This document shows positions 1 through 9,095 of a stretch of DNA of 57,109 nucleotides, one piece after another. The DNA is taken from NCBI GenBank assembly GCA_020742515.1, contig DYWT01000060.1:1-57109 (forward strand). Direction: 5' to 3'. The first letter of the stretch is position 1, and the number at the start of each line of letters is the position of its first letter. Below the pieces are notes generated by a model. That model saw nothing but the letters and a program-made list of their open reading frames with translations. It ran no database searches and had not been told where the DNA came from. The position numbers and the translations under genes were made by a program. The stretch comes from Sporosarcina psychrophila. GTDB taxonomy: Bacteria > Bacillota > Bacilli > Bacillales_A > Planococcaceae.

Positions 1-1
1 T

Positions 2-478
2 GCAAAACCTGCGAAGTTTTACCTGAACTCATGCCCTGCACATAAACAGTATCCAATTGTAAAAGTAGACTTGGAAAAAGCGATTGCGAGGCCTTTAGGT
101 GGAGAAGCATCCATGAATAAACGTACGATCCATCAATTTATCCATCCGGATGTCTTGGAAACTTGTCAGTTAAGTATGGGGATGACGATTCTTGAAGAAG
201 GCAGTGGCTGGAACACGATGCCATGTCACACGCATGAAAGAAGAATGGAAGTTTACTTGTATTTTGATATGGAAGAAGACACAAGAGTATTTCATTTAAT
301 GGGACAACCTCATGAAACAAGACATATCGTCATGAAGAACGAGCAAGCTGTTTTATCACCAAGTTGGTCAATCCATTCTGGTATCGGCACGAAGAACTAT
401 ACATTTATTTGGGGAATGTGTGGAGAAAACATAGACTTTGATGATATGGATTTTGTTGAGATGAAGGATCTTCGTTAA
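2..478 (+). CDS. kduI: 5-keto-4-deoxyuronate isomerase, 5'-truncated by the window edge
   Basis: Isomerises 5-keto-4-deoxyuronate (DKI) to 2,5-diketo-3-deoxygluconate, the step before KduD in breakdown of pectin or glycosaminoglycan uronates. The frame is open from base 2 ([10 protein letters not shown]...), and that stretch already matches the KduI family, so the TTG at 71 is internal. About 158 of roughly 277 residues are present. The fragment has the family block [12 protein letters not shown], with the two His and the Glu that bind zinc in Escherichia coli KduI, and the later SIHSG motif carrying the fourth ligand. The end [18 protein letters not shown] is typical. It is followed 27 bp on by the next gene of the same operon. 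Identity is very sure; the start lies outside the window. Confidence 0.95.
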   Translation, partial: AKPAKFYLNSCPAHKQYPIVKVDLEKAIARPLGGEASMNKRTIHQFIHPDVLETCQLSMGMTILEEGSGWNTMPCHTHERRMEVYLYFDMEEDTRVFHLMGQPHETRHIVMKNEQAVLSPSWSIHSGIGTKNYTFIWGMCGENIDFDDMDFVEMKDLR

Positions 479-505
479 TCGAAAAGTAAGGTGGTGGTCA
501 AGCGT

Positions 506-1483
506 ATGACTAATTTTGAAATTGTAATTACGGACTGTGATCATGAAAATATAACCATCGAAAAAGAAATATTAGCTTTTGGAAACAAGACATTCGTCTT
601 GAAGCAATGTAAGACAGAATCAGATTTAATTGAGGAATGCCAAGGTGCATCTGTTTGGATCAATCAGTATGCCCCAATAACAAAAAATGTAATTGAAAGC
701 TGTCCGGATTTAAAACTTGTCGTTCGTTATGGTGTTGGGGTTAATAATGTCGATTTAGATGCAGCGACAGAGCATGGGGTTCAAGTGTGTAATATTCCCG
801 ATTATGGTACGCAAGAAGTCGCAGATCATGCGCTTGCATTGATGTTGTCTCTAACAAGAAAGATTTCCAAAATGAATCGTTCTGTGAAGAATGGAGAATG
901 GGATTATCAAAAAGGAATTCCGATTTATAGGCATTCTGCACAAACGATAGGCATTATCGGACTGGGTAGGATAGGAACTGAATTTGCACGACGCGTGCTT
1001 GCACTTGGTTGTAGGGTGGTTGTTTATGATCCGAATAGAAATAAGAATAGTAGTTACGGGTTTAACAATCAAGTTGAATTTGTATCATTTGATCAATTGT
1101 TAGCGGAGTCTGATGTGATTTCTATTCATTGTCCTCTAGATTCGGCACAGAAATTAATCAGTACAGTAGAGTTACAGAAAATGAAACCGTCCTCATATTT
1201 AATCAATGTTTCAAGGGGCGGGATTATTGATGAAGAAGCTTTGAACCTTGCATTAGAAAATGGATGGATTGCTGGAGCTGCATTGGACGTTGCTGAACAA
1301 GAACCCATAGCAAAAGAGTCACCTCTATTGTTACGGGATAATTTCTTATGCACACCACATATGGCCTGGTATTCAGAACAATCTGCAAAAGAACTGAAAA
1401 GAAAAGTGGCTGAAGAATCAGTAAGGTTTCTAGATGGTCAACTATTACATTATCCTGTAAACAAATTAAAAAATAGGGAGTGA
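506..1483 (+). CDS. D-isomer-specific 2-hydroxyacid dehydrogenase (CtBP-like subgroup)
   Basis: NAD(P)-dependent oxidoreductase that interconverts a 2-keto acid and a 2-hydroxy acid. The 325-residue protein has the family layout: the Rossmann motif GLGRIG at about 152-157, an acidic residue after the next strand (VVVYDP), catalytic Arg in NVSRGG (about 237), the Glu-bearing DVAEQEP (about 261-267) and catalytic His in CTPH (about 285). I chose ATG 506 because AAGGTGGTGG lies 8-9 bases upstream; the GTG at 491 overlaps that site. It sits between kduI and the TRAP genes, so it probably acts on an imported sugar acid or a side product, but the substrate cannot be read from sequence. Phosphoglycerate dehydrogenase-like annotations are possible but less fitting, since there is no regulatory domain. 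Confidence 0.85.
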   Translation: MTNFEIVITDCDHENITIEKEILAFGNKTFVLKQCKTESDLIEECQGASVWINQYAPITKNVIESCPDLKLVVRYGVGVNNVDLDAATEHGVQVCNIPDYGTQEVADHALALMLSLTRKISKMNRSVKNGEWDYQKGIPIYRHSAQTIGIIGLGRIGTEFARRVLALGCRVVVYDPNRNKNSSYGFNNQVEFVSFDQLLAESDVISIHCPLDSAQKLISTVELQKMKPSSYLINVSRGGIIDEEALNLALENGWIAGAALDVAEQEPIAKESPLLLRDNFLCTPHMAWYSEQSAKELKRKVAEESVRFLDGQLLHYPVNKLKNRE

Positions 1484-1489
1484 AACTAG

Positions 1490-2524
1490 ATGAAGAAAAT
1501 GAAAAGCTTAACATTATTAACAATTGTATTTATGATGCTCGCTATTCTTTCTGCTTGTGGATCTGATGCCTCTGGTGAGGAGAACGGAACAAAAAAAGAT
1601 GTAAAGGTTAAGACAACGACGTTGAAAATGGCATTTAATCAACCGGAGACACATCCACAATATCAAGCGATGGAAGATTTAAGTGAAAAGTTTTATGAAG
1701 CAACTGATGGAGCTTATAAGATTGAACTTTATCCAAATGAATTACTTGGTGCTCAACGTGAAACAATTGAATTTGTTCAAACAGGGACCATTGCAATGTC
1801 GATTGTAGTAGGTGGGTTATTAGAAAATCTTAATGAAGACTTTGTTGTATTCAATCTTCCTTACGTATTCGATTCAACAGAGCATCAAATGTCAGTAGTT
1901 AATAATCCCGATATCATTGGAGATTTATATACATCGCTAGAAGGTGACGGTATAAATGTCTTGGGGGCTTTTCATTCAGGATCCCGGAACGTATATAACG
2001 ATAAGAAGCCAATTGAAAATCCAGAAGATTTAAAAGGAATGAAGATAAGAATTATTGAAAGTGACACAAATGTTCAAATGATGAAGCTCATGGGCGGAGT
2101 TGGAACACCAATGGGTCAAGGTGAAGTTTATACGGCTATTCAATCAGGTGTTCTTGAAGGCGGGGAGAATAACGAACTTATTTATTCAAACCTAAAACAT
2201 AGTGAAATCGCACCTTACTACTCGTATACACAACATCTAATGTTTCCTGATTATCTAATAATTAATCAGGATATTCTATCCGATATGTCCGATGAACATA
2301 AAGAAATTCTTCAAAAAGAACTGGCAGAAGCGATTGATATGGAAGTTAAGCTGTGGGATGAAGAAGTTGCCAAAGCTATCGAAATCGCTGAACAAGGTGG
2401 AGCTAAATTTAACAGACCCGATATTAAACTATTCCAAGATGCAGTTAAACCACTAGTAGAAGAGAAATTAACTTCTGATTCCGCAAAAGCTCTTTATGAA
2501 AAGGTTAGAGACGCAGCTAAATAA
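1490..2524 (+). CDS. TRAP transporter solute-binding lipoprotein (DctP family)
   Basis: Extracytoplasmic receptor that captures an organic or sugar acid for the TRAP permease. The N-terminus is a lipoprotein signal peptide: KKMK, a hydrophobic core, then lipobox LSAC with Cys23 as the lipidation site. The body is a DctP fold. Arg187 in the segment LKGMKIRI corresponds to the conserved arginine that salt-bridges the substrate carboxylate in this family, and GAQRETIEF and GEVYTAIQSGVLEGGENN are family blocks. The length of 344 is usual. It is followed at 15 bp by the small permease subunit, then the large one. In this operon the likely ligand is a uronate or ketodeoxyuronate, which is inference from the neighbours. 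Confidence 0.93.
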   Translation: MKKMKSLTLLTIVFMMLAILSACGSDASGEENGTKKDVKVKTTTLKMAFNQPETHPQYQAMEDLSEKFYEATDGAYKIELYPNELLGAQRETIEFVQTGTIAMSIVVGGLLENLNEDFVVFNLPYVFDSTEHQMSVVNNPDIIGDLYTSLEGDGINVLGAFHSGSRNVYNDKKPIENPEDLKGMKIRIIESDTNVQMMKLMGGVGTPMGQGEVYTAIQSGVLEGGENNELIYSNLKHSEIAPYYSYTQHLMFPDYLIINQDILSDMSDEHKEILQKELAEAIDMEVKLWDEEVAKAIEIAEQGGAKFNRPDIKLFQDAVKPLVEEKLTSDSAKALYEKVRDAAK

Positions 2525-2539
2525 AAGTGGAGTGATGAT

Positions 2540-3043
2540 ATGGAAATAATAAAAAATGCATTAGATAAAATATTAGCTACAATATGTACGATTCTATTTA
2601 GCGGAATGGTCGTTCTTGTTACATGGCAAGTAATCACCCGTTTCTTCTTTAATAATCCAAGTGCTATTTCTGAAGAGTTAGCGAAGTATGGATTTGTATG
2701 GTTGGTACTATTTGGCGCGGCGTTTGTATTTGGAGAAAACGGTCACATGGCGATTGACTTCATAAAGGACAAATTCCCACGAACATTACAAATGATCACA
2801 GAAGTGTTTATAGAAGTTGTCATATTCGCTTTTTCCGCGCTGATTCTTGTGAAGGGCGGCTTCGCCGCCACTTCACTTGCTTGGAATCAAATGAATGCAT
2901 CACTAAATTTACCGATGGGTTATTTGTATTTAGCAATCCCACTAAGTGGAATTTTCACAATGTATTACTGCGTATACAACATCTATATTATATCCAAGAA
3001 AAAGAAACCTTTAGAAGAAATTAATTTGCACGAGGGGAGTTAA
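2540..3043 (+). CDS. TRAP transporter small permease subunit (DctQ family)
   Basis: Small membrane subunit that pairs with the large TRAP permease to drive sodium-coupled uptake of the ligand delivered by the DctP protein. It has 167 residues with four predicted membrane segments (about 12-32, 47-66, 88-108 and 128-148). The DctQ hallmarks are an N-terminal helix followed by RFFFNNPSAISEELAKYGFVW and the following GAAFVFGENGHMAIDF. Start ATG 2540 has a GGAGTG site upstream. The gap to the large subunit gene is 4 bp, consistent with co-translation. Confidence 0.93.
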   Translation: MEIIKNALDKILATICTILFSGMVVLVTWQVITRFFFNNPSAISEELAKYGFVWLVLFGAAFVFGENGHMAIDFIKDKFPRTLQMITEVFIEVVIFAFSALILVKGGFAATSLAWNQMNASLNLPMGYLYLAIPLSGIFTMYYCVYNIYIISKKKKPLEEINLHEGS

Positions 3044-3047
3044 ACAA

Positions 3048-4355
3048 ATGGATGTTGCAGTTCAGGCAGCCTTAATACTATTTGTAGGTGTTGCATTTTT
3101 CCTCATTATTGGGACTCCCATAAGTGTGGGTATAGGTGTTTCTTCTGCGCTAGCTATGTTTTCAATTGTGAGCTTTGATAACGGTTTGTTAGCTTCAGCT
3201 CAACGAATGTTTTCGGGTATGAATTCATTTACACTTTTGGCAATTCCATTCTTTATCCTAGCAGGAGTTATCATGAACAACGGTGGTATTGCCATTAGGC
3301 TCATTAATTGCGCGAAGGTTCTTAGTGGTAGATTGCCGGGCTCATTAGCACATACTAATATCGTTGCAAACATGCTATTCGGTTCGATTAGCGGATCCGC
3401 GGTTGCGGCAGCCGCTGCAGTAGGTAGTACAATGTCTCCGTTACAAGAAAAAGAAGGATACGATCGGAAGTTTAGTGCCGCAGTAAATATTGCATCAGCC
3501 CCGACGGGTATGTTAATTCCACCTAGTAATACGTTGATTGTCTTCTCTTTAGTAAGTGGAGGAACTTCTATCGCTGCACTCTTTATGGCCGGATATATTC
3601 CCGGGATTATGTGGGGTCTAGCTTGTATGGTTGTCGCTTACTTTATGGCAAGAAAAAGGGGCTATAAAAGCGCAGAAAGAGTAACGTTTAAACAGGGAGT
3701 TCGTGTATTTTTAGATGCGATTCCGAGTCTTTTACTTATTGTGATTGTAATTGGTGGGATTATTAAAGGTGTATTTACAGCCACCGAAGGATCGGCAATT
3801 GCAGTCGTTTATTCACTCTTTCTATCATTTGTATATCGAACGATTAAAGTTAAAGATTTACCTAGAATATTTTTGGAGTCTACTAGGACGACGGCCATTG
3901 TTATTTTCTTAATAGGTGTAAGTTCGATTATGTCTTGGGTTATGGCATTCACAAATATCCCAGGGATTATCGCGGATGCATTACTAGCCGCAACTGACAA
4001 TCTATTAGTCATTTTACTTATCATGAACATTGTTTTATTGATTGTAGGAACGTTTATGGATCCGACGCCAGCAGTACTAATATTCACACCGATTTTTTTA
4101 CCGATTGCTTTAAGCTTTGGCATGAATCCTGTGCATTTTGGAATTATGATGGTCTTTAACTTATCTATTGGAACAATTACTCCTCCAGTAGGACCAGTTC
4201 TATTTGTTGGAGCAAGAGTTGCCAATTTGAAAATTGAAGATGTCATTAAACCTTTAATTCCATTTTTTTTAGTAACGGTATTGGTATTAATGATTGTTAC
4301 ATATATCCCGCAAATCTCATTGTTCATACCTGAGTTATTAGGTTTGATTAAATAA
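3048..4355 (+). CDS. TRAP transporter large permease subunit (DctM family)
   Basis: Main transport subunit of the TRAP importer in the cytoplasmic membrane. The 435-residue, strongly hydrophobic protein has about twelve membrane segments and DctM landmarks: ALAMFSIVSFDNGLLASAQRMFSGMNSFTLLAIPFF at the start, the glycine/serine-rich GSISGSAVAAAAAVGS, APTGMLIPPSN, and the second half with GTFMDPTPAVLIFTPIFLP and GTITPPVGPVLFVG. It completes a DctP-DctQ-DctM set in the usual order and lies between two sugar-acid dehydrogenase genes, so it is part of the catabolic operon. GGGGAGT precedes the ATG. Confidence 0.95.
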   Translation: MDVAVQAALILFVGVAFFLIIGTPISVGIGVSSALAMFSIVSFDNGLLASAQRMFSGMNSFTLLAIPFFILAGVIMNNGGIAIRLINCAKVLSGRLPGSLAHTNIVANMLFGSISGSAVAAAAAVGSTMSPLQEKEGYDRKFSAAVNIASAPTGMLIPPSNTLIVFSLVSGGTSIAALFMAGYIPGIMWGLACMVVAYFMARKRGYKSAERVTFKQGVRVFLDAIPSLLLIVIVIGGIIKGVFTATEGSAIAVVYSLFLSFVYRTIKVKDLPRIFLESTRTTAIVIFLIGVSSIMSWVMAFTNIPGIIADALLAATDNLLVILLIMNIVLLIVGTFMDPTPAVLIFTPIFLPIALSFGMNPVHFGIMMVFNLSIGTITPPVGPVLFVGARVANLKIEDVIKPLIPFFLVTVLVLMIVTYIPQISLFIPELLGLIK

Positions 4356-4396
4356 AGAATTGGTGTTTGAAAATACGTGATGGAAAGAGGGGTATC

Positions 4397-5404
4397 ATGA
4401 AGGCCATTGTTTATGGAGGACCGAACAAAGTGAATCTAAATACAATCACGATGCCGCAAACAATTGAAGGCTTTACGTTAATAAAAACTGCTTATGCAGG
4501 AATATGTGGAACGGATTTGAATATTTTTGTAGGTTCTCATCCTAGAGCGAAAGCACCTTTAGTACTTGGGCACGAGTTTTCCGGGGTAGTGGAAAGTGGG
4601 CATCCCCATTTATCTAAAGGGACAAAGGTTACTGTGAATCCGTTACTAACATGCGGTGAATGTAACGCATGTCTGCAGGGGAAAAGCCATGTTTGTGAAT
4701 CGCTTAAATTAGTGGGCATTGACTCCGATGGCGGAATGTCGGATTTTGTTAGTGTGCCAAGTCATTGTGTTGTTGCCTTACCCGAAAAGGTGTCTTTGAA
4801 AAAAGGTTCATTAAGTGAACCAATCGCTGTTGCGATTCATGCAATTAGACAAGGTGGATATACGCCTGGGGATTCGGCTGTTGTTTTTGGCGCTGGCACA
4901 ATTGGCCTTTGTGTTGCATTTTGTTTAAAACACTTTGGTTGTACGGATCTTACGTTGATAGAAACAAATGAAAAAAGAATTGAGAAGGCACGCGAATTTG
5001 GGTTTAATACGATTAATCCAACAATCAAAAATGTTTCTGAGGAAATAGAATCGTGGACAAAAGGCAAAGGTGCAGACATAGTATTTGATTGCGCGGGACA
5101 TCCTTCAGTATTACCGTATTTGACTGATATTGTGAAAGTTAAAGGCGAAATTGTTATTGTTGCGGCCTACAAAAATCCTGCAGAAATCAATCTGTTACAA
5201 GGAATGTTCAAGGAATTATCGATACAATTTGTAAGGGTCTATACCCCTGTTGATTTTAAAATCGCATTAAATATATTGGAGAAAAGTGATGAAATCGATC
5301 GTGTTGTTACGCATGTCTATCAACCGGAGCAGGCGGCCCAGGGTTTTGATGATTTGATTAACCAAACTGGAGCAGTTAAAGTTCTTTTCGAATTTAATAA
5401 ATAA
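4397..5404 (+). CDS. Zinc-dependent medium-chain alcohol/polyol dehydrogenase
   Basis: NAD(P)-dependent oxidation of a hydroxyl group on a polyol or sugar acid. In the 335-residue protein the catalytic zinc site is visible (Cys37 in ICGTD, His59-Glu60 in GHE), as is the structural zinc lobe with Cys86, 89, 92 and 100 (CGECNACLQGKSHVC). A Rossmann motif GAGTIGL follows near residue 170. ATG 4397 follows AAAGAGGGG at the right spacing; the upstream TTG at 4367 has no ribosome site. The family includes L-threonine, sorbitol, L-galactonate and galactitol-phosphate dehydrogenases. The operon suggests a sugar-acid or hexonate substrate, but that is not determined. Confidence 0.88.
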   Translation: MKAIVYGGPNKVNLNTITMPQTIEGFTLIKTAYAGICGTDLNIFVGSHPRAKAPLVLGHEFSGVVESGHPHLSKGTKVTVNPLLTCGECNACLQGKSHVCESLKLVGIDSDGGMSDFVSVPSHCVVALPEKVSLKKGSLSEPIAVAIHAIRQGGYTPGDSAVVFGAGTIGLCVAFCLKHFGCTDLTLIETNEKRIEKAREFGFNTINPTIKNVSEEIESWTKGKGADIVFDCAGHPSVLPYLTDIVKVKGEIVIVAAYKNPAEINLLQGMFKELSIQFVRVYTPVDFKIALNILEKSDEIDRVVTHVYQPEQAAQGFDDLINQTGAVKVLFEFNK

Positions 5405-5435
5405 TGATTGAAAATTAGATAAGGAGATGGATGAA

Positions 5436-6200
5436 ATGTCATTCACATTAGATTTCTTTGCACTTCAAGGCAAAACGGCATTAGTAACAGGAGCGAGAAC
5501 GGGAATCGGTCAAGCGATTGCGATTGGGCTGGCTTCAGCAGGTGCCCATGTATTATTGCTTGGACATCGCGATAACCTCGGTGAAACGAAAGAACAAATT
5601 GAAACAATTAACGGTTCATGTGAAACGCTAATTGTTGATTTGAGTGAAGTCGATTCAATTAAAGAAAAACTGGCTCCCGTTCTTGAGAAGCATAAAATTG
5701 ATATTTTGATAAATAACGCTGGTACCATTTATCGTGAGCCGGCAGCAGATTATGATATTAATGAGTGGAATCGTGTTATGAATGTAAATATTAACTCGGT
5801 ATTTATTTTGTCACAGTTAATAGGGAAACAAATGATTGAAAATGGAGCCGGAAAAATTGTTAATATCGCTTCACTTCTATCTTTCCAAGGTGGCCTGTTC
5901 GTGCCGGCATACACGGCTAGTAAACATGCAGTCGCTGGTTTAACGAAGTCACTAGCAAATGAATGGGCAAGTAAAGGGGTACAAGTGAACGCCATTGCAC
6001 CTGGATACATCGAGACGAATAATACAGAAGCAATCCGTAAAGACGAAGCACGAAGCAAATCAATATTAGATAGAATTCCGGCAAATCGTTGGGGTGAAGC
6101 TGAAGATATGGTGGGAGCAGCTGTATTTTTAAGTTCCAAAGCTTCGGATTATGTGAATGGCCACGTCCTCGTTGTAGATGGCGGATGGATGGGTAGATAA
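5436..6200 (+). CDS. kduD: 2-dehydro-3-deoxy-D-gluconate 5-dehydrogenase
   Basis: Short-chain dehydrogenase that reduces 2,5-diketo-3-deoxygluconate to 2-keto-3-deoxygluconate (KDG). The 254-residue protein has the nucleotide motif TGARTGIG (18-25), NNAG, and the catalytic Ser146, Tyr159 and Lys163 (YTASK). The KduD-like opening FTLDFFALQGKTALVTGA and the closing SDYVNGHVLVVDGGWMGR are typical. I use ATG 5436: AAGGAG at 5421-5426 gives a 9-base gap, whereas the ATG at 5427 would touch it. Its place after kduI, the transporter genes and before kdgK fixes the role more firmly than sequence alone, since related enzymes reduce gluconates. Confidence 0.92.
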   Translation: MSFTLDFFALQGKTALVTGARTGIGQAIAIGLASAGAHVLLLGHRDNLGETKEQIETINGSCETLIVDLSEVDSIKEKLAPVLEKHKIDILINNAGTIYREPAADYDINEWNRVMNVNINSVFILSQLIGKQMIENGAGKIVNIASLLSFQGGLFVPAYTASKHAVAGLTKSLANEWASKGVQVNAIAPGYIETNNTEAIRKDEARSKSILDRIPANRWGEAEDMVGAAVFLSSKASDYVNGHVLVVDGGWMGR

Positions 6201-6223
6201 TTAAGAAGTGGGGGATGGTTGTC

Positions 6224-7171
6224 ATGGATGTTATTTCTATAGGAGATGGGATGATTACCTTTAATCCGAATACCAAAGGTCCTCTTCGATTTGTAAATCA
6301 GTTTGAACGAAAAATAGGCGGTGCCGAGTTAAACGTATTAATCGGGTGCGCGCGTTTAGGCCTACAAGCTGGTTGGATCAGCAGACTAGGTAAAGATGAA
6401 TTCGGCCGTCATATTGTAAATACTGTTCGCGGTGAAGGTATTGATATTTCAGAAGTGAAATTAGAAGAGGGTTACCCCACATCTATTAATTTTAAAGAAA
6501 TACAAGAATCGGGCGATGGAAAAACATTTTACTATCGCCAAAAGTCTCCAACAGAAATGTTATTACCCAAGCAGCTTCCCGAAGAGTATATTAAAAATGC
6601 GAAAATACTACATATAACTGGCGTTTTTCCAGCTATAACGGCAAACAATCGGGCAGTAATTTTGAGAGCATTGGAAATAGCGAAAACAAATAATGTGAAA
6701 GTATCATTAGACCCAAATATTCGATTTAAATTATGGTCTGAAAAAGAAGCTAGGAGCACCTTGTTAACTTACTTGCCGTATGTTGATTATTTATTGGCCG
6801 GCAGAGAAGAACTTGAACTTCTATTTGAAACAGCCAATCAGAATGAGCTGATTACAGCGCTAAATGAATATAATTTTGAGCAAGTTGTAATAAAAGACGG
6901 TGAAGCTGGTTCCTATGCTTTGAAGAATAATGAGTGGATTTTTCAACAAAGTCATCCTGTAAAAAAAGTCGTCGATACGGTGGGTGCAGGCGATGGATTT
7001 GATGCTGGATTTTTATTTGGCATGTTAAATAATTGGCCAATTGAGAGGTCATTAAATTTTGCGAATGCAATCGGCGCAATGGTAGTCCAAGTAAATGGAG
7101 ATAACGAAGGATTACCTTATTTTGAAGAGGTAGAAGCTTTCTTAGGATTGAAGGATGTAATCGAGCGATAG
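6224..7171 (+). CDS. kdgK: 2-keto-3-deoxygluconate kinase (PfkB family)
   Basis: Phosphorylates KDG to KDPG with ATP. The 315-residue protein is a PfkB sugar kinase: an N-terminal GGAELNVLIGCARLG block that binds the sugar, and the C-terminal signature DTVGAGDGFDAGF with catalytic base Asp257. GDGMITFNPN and the KEIQESGDGKTFYYRQKSPT segment resemble KdgK rather than fructokinase. ATG 6224 is preferred over the ATG at 6215 because the GTGGGGG site lies about 10 bases upstream. It directly precedes the aldolase gene that uses its product. Confidence 0.9.
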   Translation: MDVISIGDGMITFNPNTKGPLRFVNQFERKIGGAELNVLIGCARLGLQAGWISRLGKDEFGRHIVNTVRGEGIDISEVKLEEGYPTSINFKEIQESGDGKTFYYRQKSPTEMLLPKQLPEEYIKNAKILHITGVFPAITANNRAVILRALEIAKTNNVKVSLDPNIRFKLWSEKEARSTLLTYLPYVDYLLAGREELELLFETANQNELITALNEYNFEQVVIKDGEAGSYALKNNEWIFQQSHPVKKVVDTVGAGDGFDAGFLFGMLNNWPIERSLNFANAIGAMVVQVNGDNEGLPYFEEVEAFLGLKDVIER

Positions 7172-7208
7172 ACATAATATAAGCTGTACATGAAGGGAAA
7201 AGGATTGA

Positions 7209-7829
7209 ATGAATATGGAGTTGTTTTCTAAAGTACCTATCATACCTGTGTTAAGAAAAATTCCGTACGATAAAAGTGAAGCAATTATTCAAAGCTTGAT
7301 AGATGGCGGAATTAAAGTAATTGAGATTACGATGGATACGGACAAAGCTGTTGAAATGATAAGAGAAACAAAGATGAAATATGGTGCCGAGATTCTAGTG
7401 GGTGCTGGAACTGTTATGAGTCAAGTAGATTGTGATCATGCAATTGAAGCGGGTGCTGAGTTTATCGTTTCTCCGCATTTTGATGTGAATCTTACTAAAT
7501 ATGCTGTGTCACTTGGGCTATTAGTTATACCAGGTGTGTTTACACCAAGTGAAATGGTTCAAGCTACTCAATACGGAGCAGAAATGGTGAAAGTATTTCC
7601 AGCTTCGGTATTAGGACCACAGTTCATTAAAGATGTGAAAGGACCTCTTTCCAACGTATCTATTATGTGTACAGGCAGTATTACAAAGGAAACAGCGCAA
7701 AGCTATTTGCAGGCCGGAGCAGTTGCCATCGGTGCGGGCGGTTCATTACTTAACAGTTCGTTTATTGAAAACAACGATTGGGATGCTCTTACTGCTGAAG
7801 TTGTTGAATGGATTAATGCGGTTAAATAG
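7209..7829 (+). CDS. eda: KDPG/KHG aldolase
   Basis: Class I aldolase that cleaves 2-keto-3-deoxy-6-phosphogluconate to pyruvate and glyceraldehyde-3-phosphate, closing the uronate pathway. It has 206 residues, the normal size. Glu39 in IEITMD and Schiff-base Lys128 in MVKVFPAS match the catalytic pair of the family; GAGTVMS and SPHFDVNL are further conserved blocks. AAAAGG precedes the ATG by five bases. It is the last gene of the operon, followed 71 bp on by a strong terminator. Sometimes called kdgA in Bacillus. Confidence 0.93.
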   Translation: MNMELFSKVPIIPVLRKIPYDKSEAIIQSLIDGGIKVIEITMDTDKAVEMIRETKMKYGAEILVGAGTVMSQVDCDHAIEAGAEFIVSPHFDVNLTKYAVSLGLLVIPGVFTPSEMVQATQYGAEMVKVFPASVLGPQFIKDVKGPLSNVSIMCTGSITKETAQSYLQAGAVAIGAGGSLLNSSFIENNDWDALTAEVVEWINAVK

Positions 7830-7900
7830 TATGAAGTCATAGGTTAATGTAAAGAATTACACTACAACTTTACGAAAAGAATCTAATGAAATACTAGTAT

Positions 7901-7936
7901 AAAAGCGCTGATCCTATATTAGGATCAGCGCTTTTT
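7901..7936 (+). terminator. Rho-independent terminator of the uronate operon
   Basis: A perfect 16-bp inverted repeat (AAAAGCGCTGATCCTA and its complement) encloses a 3-base loop and ends in a T run. It lies after eda and ends the catabolic operon. Because of the A run on the other side it could also work in the opposite direction. Confidence 0.9.
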
Positions 7937-8075
7937 GGGCAGGATAAGAAAGTGTAGGTTTTTAGCAGAAGTCTCTGTCTTAGTTTTAGTCGATAGCATT
8001 GGGTCCGAACGAAGTGGGGCAAGCAAAATGTCACAAATTCAAATTTATCCCTTAGCGCGATGTCCTGTTTTTCAG

Positions 8076-8160
8076 ATATATGTTGAAATAAAAAAATCCA
8101 TCGAATCCGCTACGACTACCTCTTGTAAGGCATATTCACTCAGTTTATATAGCATTCAGT
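8076..8160 (+). repeat. Solo terminal-repeat-like fragment of the MITE family (copy 1)
   Basis: The stretch starting ATATATGTTGAAAT and running through TCCATCGAATCCGCTACGA to CTCAGTTTATA resembles the left end of the element at 15828. It fills most of the gap before the amino-acid ABC genes and makes a 99-codon open frame at 7935-8234 that is not a gene. Similarity was judged by eye. Confidence 0.55.
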
Positions 8161-8184
8161 TATCCAAGATAGACAGCACTTATT

Positions 8185-8213
8185 TTGACCGCCTGCATAA
8201 AATATTGTATGAT
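8185..8213 (+). promoter_or_regulatory. Sigma-A promoter of the amino-acid ABC operon
   Basis: TTGACC (8185-8190), a 17-base spacer and TATGAT (8208-8213) stand 42 bases before the lipoprotein start. The leader is too short for a SAM or other known riboswitch. AT-rich sequence around the -10 could hold an operator, but none is identified. Confidence 0.7.
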
Positions 8214-8255
8214 ACTAATAACCAAGTAAGTTAATATGAATTAAGGAGAATAGAT

Positions 8256-9095
8256 ATGAAGAAATTAAGTTTACGGCTACTTCTATTAATAACTGCAATC
8301 GTTTTGCTTACGGCATGCGGGAAAACAGATAAAGAAAATACGAACGGTAGTGAAGCAACTAAAGGAAACAGTGATTCAGGAAAGAAAGTTGAAGACTTAC
8401 TTACAAAAGTACAGGATGAAGGCAAGTTAGTAATCGGAACGGAAGGAACATACCCGCCATTTACATTTCATGATGATAAAGGGGAGCTCACTGGTTTCGA
8501 TGTAGAAATTGCAAGAGAAATAACAACACGCCTTGGGGTAGAACCTGTATTTTTAGAAACACAATGGGATGCAATTTTCGCAGGGCTTGATTCCAAACGT
8601 TTCGATATGATTGCTAACCAAGTAGGGATTCGTAAAGACCGTATTGAGAAATACGATTTTTCGGAACCATATATTACCTCGGCAGCTGTGCTTATAGCGA
8701 ATAGTAATAATAAAGATGTAACAAGTTTTGAAGATATTAAAGGGTTAAAATCCGCACAGTCATTAACGAGCAACTATGCAGACGTTGCAAAATCGTATGA
8801 TGCAGAAATTGTGGGTGTTGAAGGATTTAATCAAGCCATTGAGCTCATCAATTCTAAACGTGTCGATGTAACAATAAATGATAAAATGTCGTTCTTAGAT
8901 TTCAAAAAGCATAAACCGGATGCAGCGGTAGAGATTGTAGATACAGCAGATGATGTATCGCAGAGCGGTTTAATGTTTAGAAAAGGTAATGAAACACTCA
9001 TTACCGAGGTGAATAAAGCATTAAAAGAAATGATTGAAGACGGCACATACTTAAAAATCTCTGAGAAATGGTTTGGTGAAGATGTACTTAACTAA
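8256..9095 (+). CDS. Amino-acid ABC transporter substrate-binding lipoprotein (cystine-like)
   Basis: Membrane-anchored receptor of a polar amino-acid importer. The signal peptide ends in lipobox LTAC (Cys21). The mature part has family-3 solute-binding blocks: [29 protein letters not shown], then [22 protein letters not shown] and, near the end, [15 protein letters not shown]. The length of 279 and the partner sizes (233-residue permease, 244-residue ATPase) resemble TcyA-TcyB-TcyC of Bacillus, so cystine is the best guess. Other polar amino acids remain possible. GGAG lies upstream of the ATG. Confidence 0.88.
   Translation: MKKLSLRLLLLITAIVLLTACGKTDKENTNGSEATKGNSDSGKKVEDLLTKVQDEGKLVIGTEGTYPPFTFHDDKGELTGFDVEIAREITTRLGVEPVFLETQWDAIFAGLDSKRFDMIANQVGIRKDRIEKYDFSEPYITSAAVLIANSNNKDVTSFEDIKGLKSAQSLTSNYADVAKSYDAEIVGVEGFNQAIELINSKRVDVTINDKMSFLDFKKHKPDAAVEIVDTADDVSQSGLMFRKGNETLITEVNKALKEMIEDGTYLKISEKWFGEDVLN

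Noticed and set aside
3809..4327. 172-codon leftward frame inside the TRAP large permease gene
   Set aside because: Antisense shadow of a well-supported membrane-protein gene; low-complexity Ile/Thr/Lys composition is typical of such shadows.
7935..8234. 99-codon open frame before the amino-acid ABC operon
   Set aside because: It starts in the terminator, has no ribosome site, contains a dispersed repeat fragment and runs through the promoter of the next operon.
8214..8255. S-box or T-box leader for the cystine-like ABC operon
   Set aside because: The leader from the predicted start is only about 40 bases and has no terminator-antiterminator structure.
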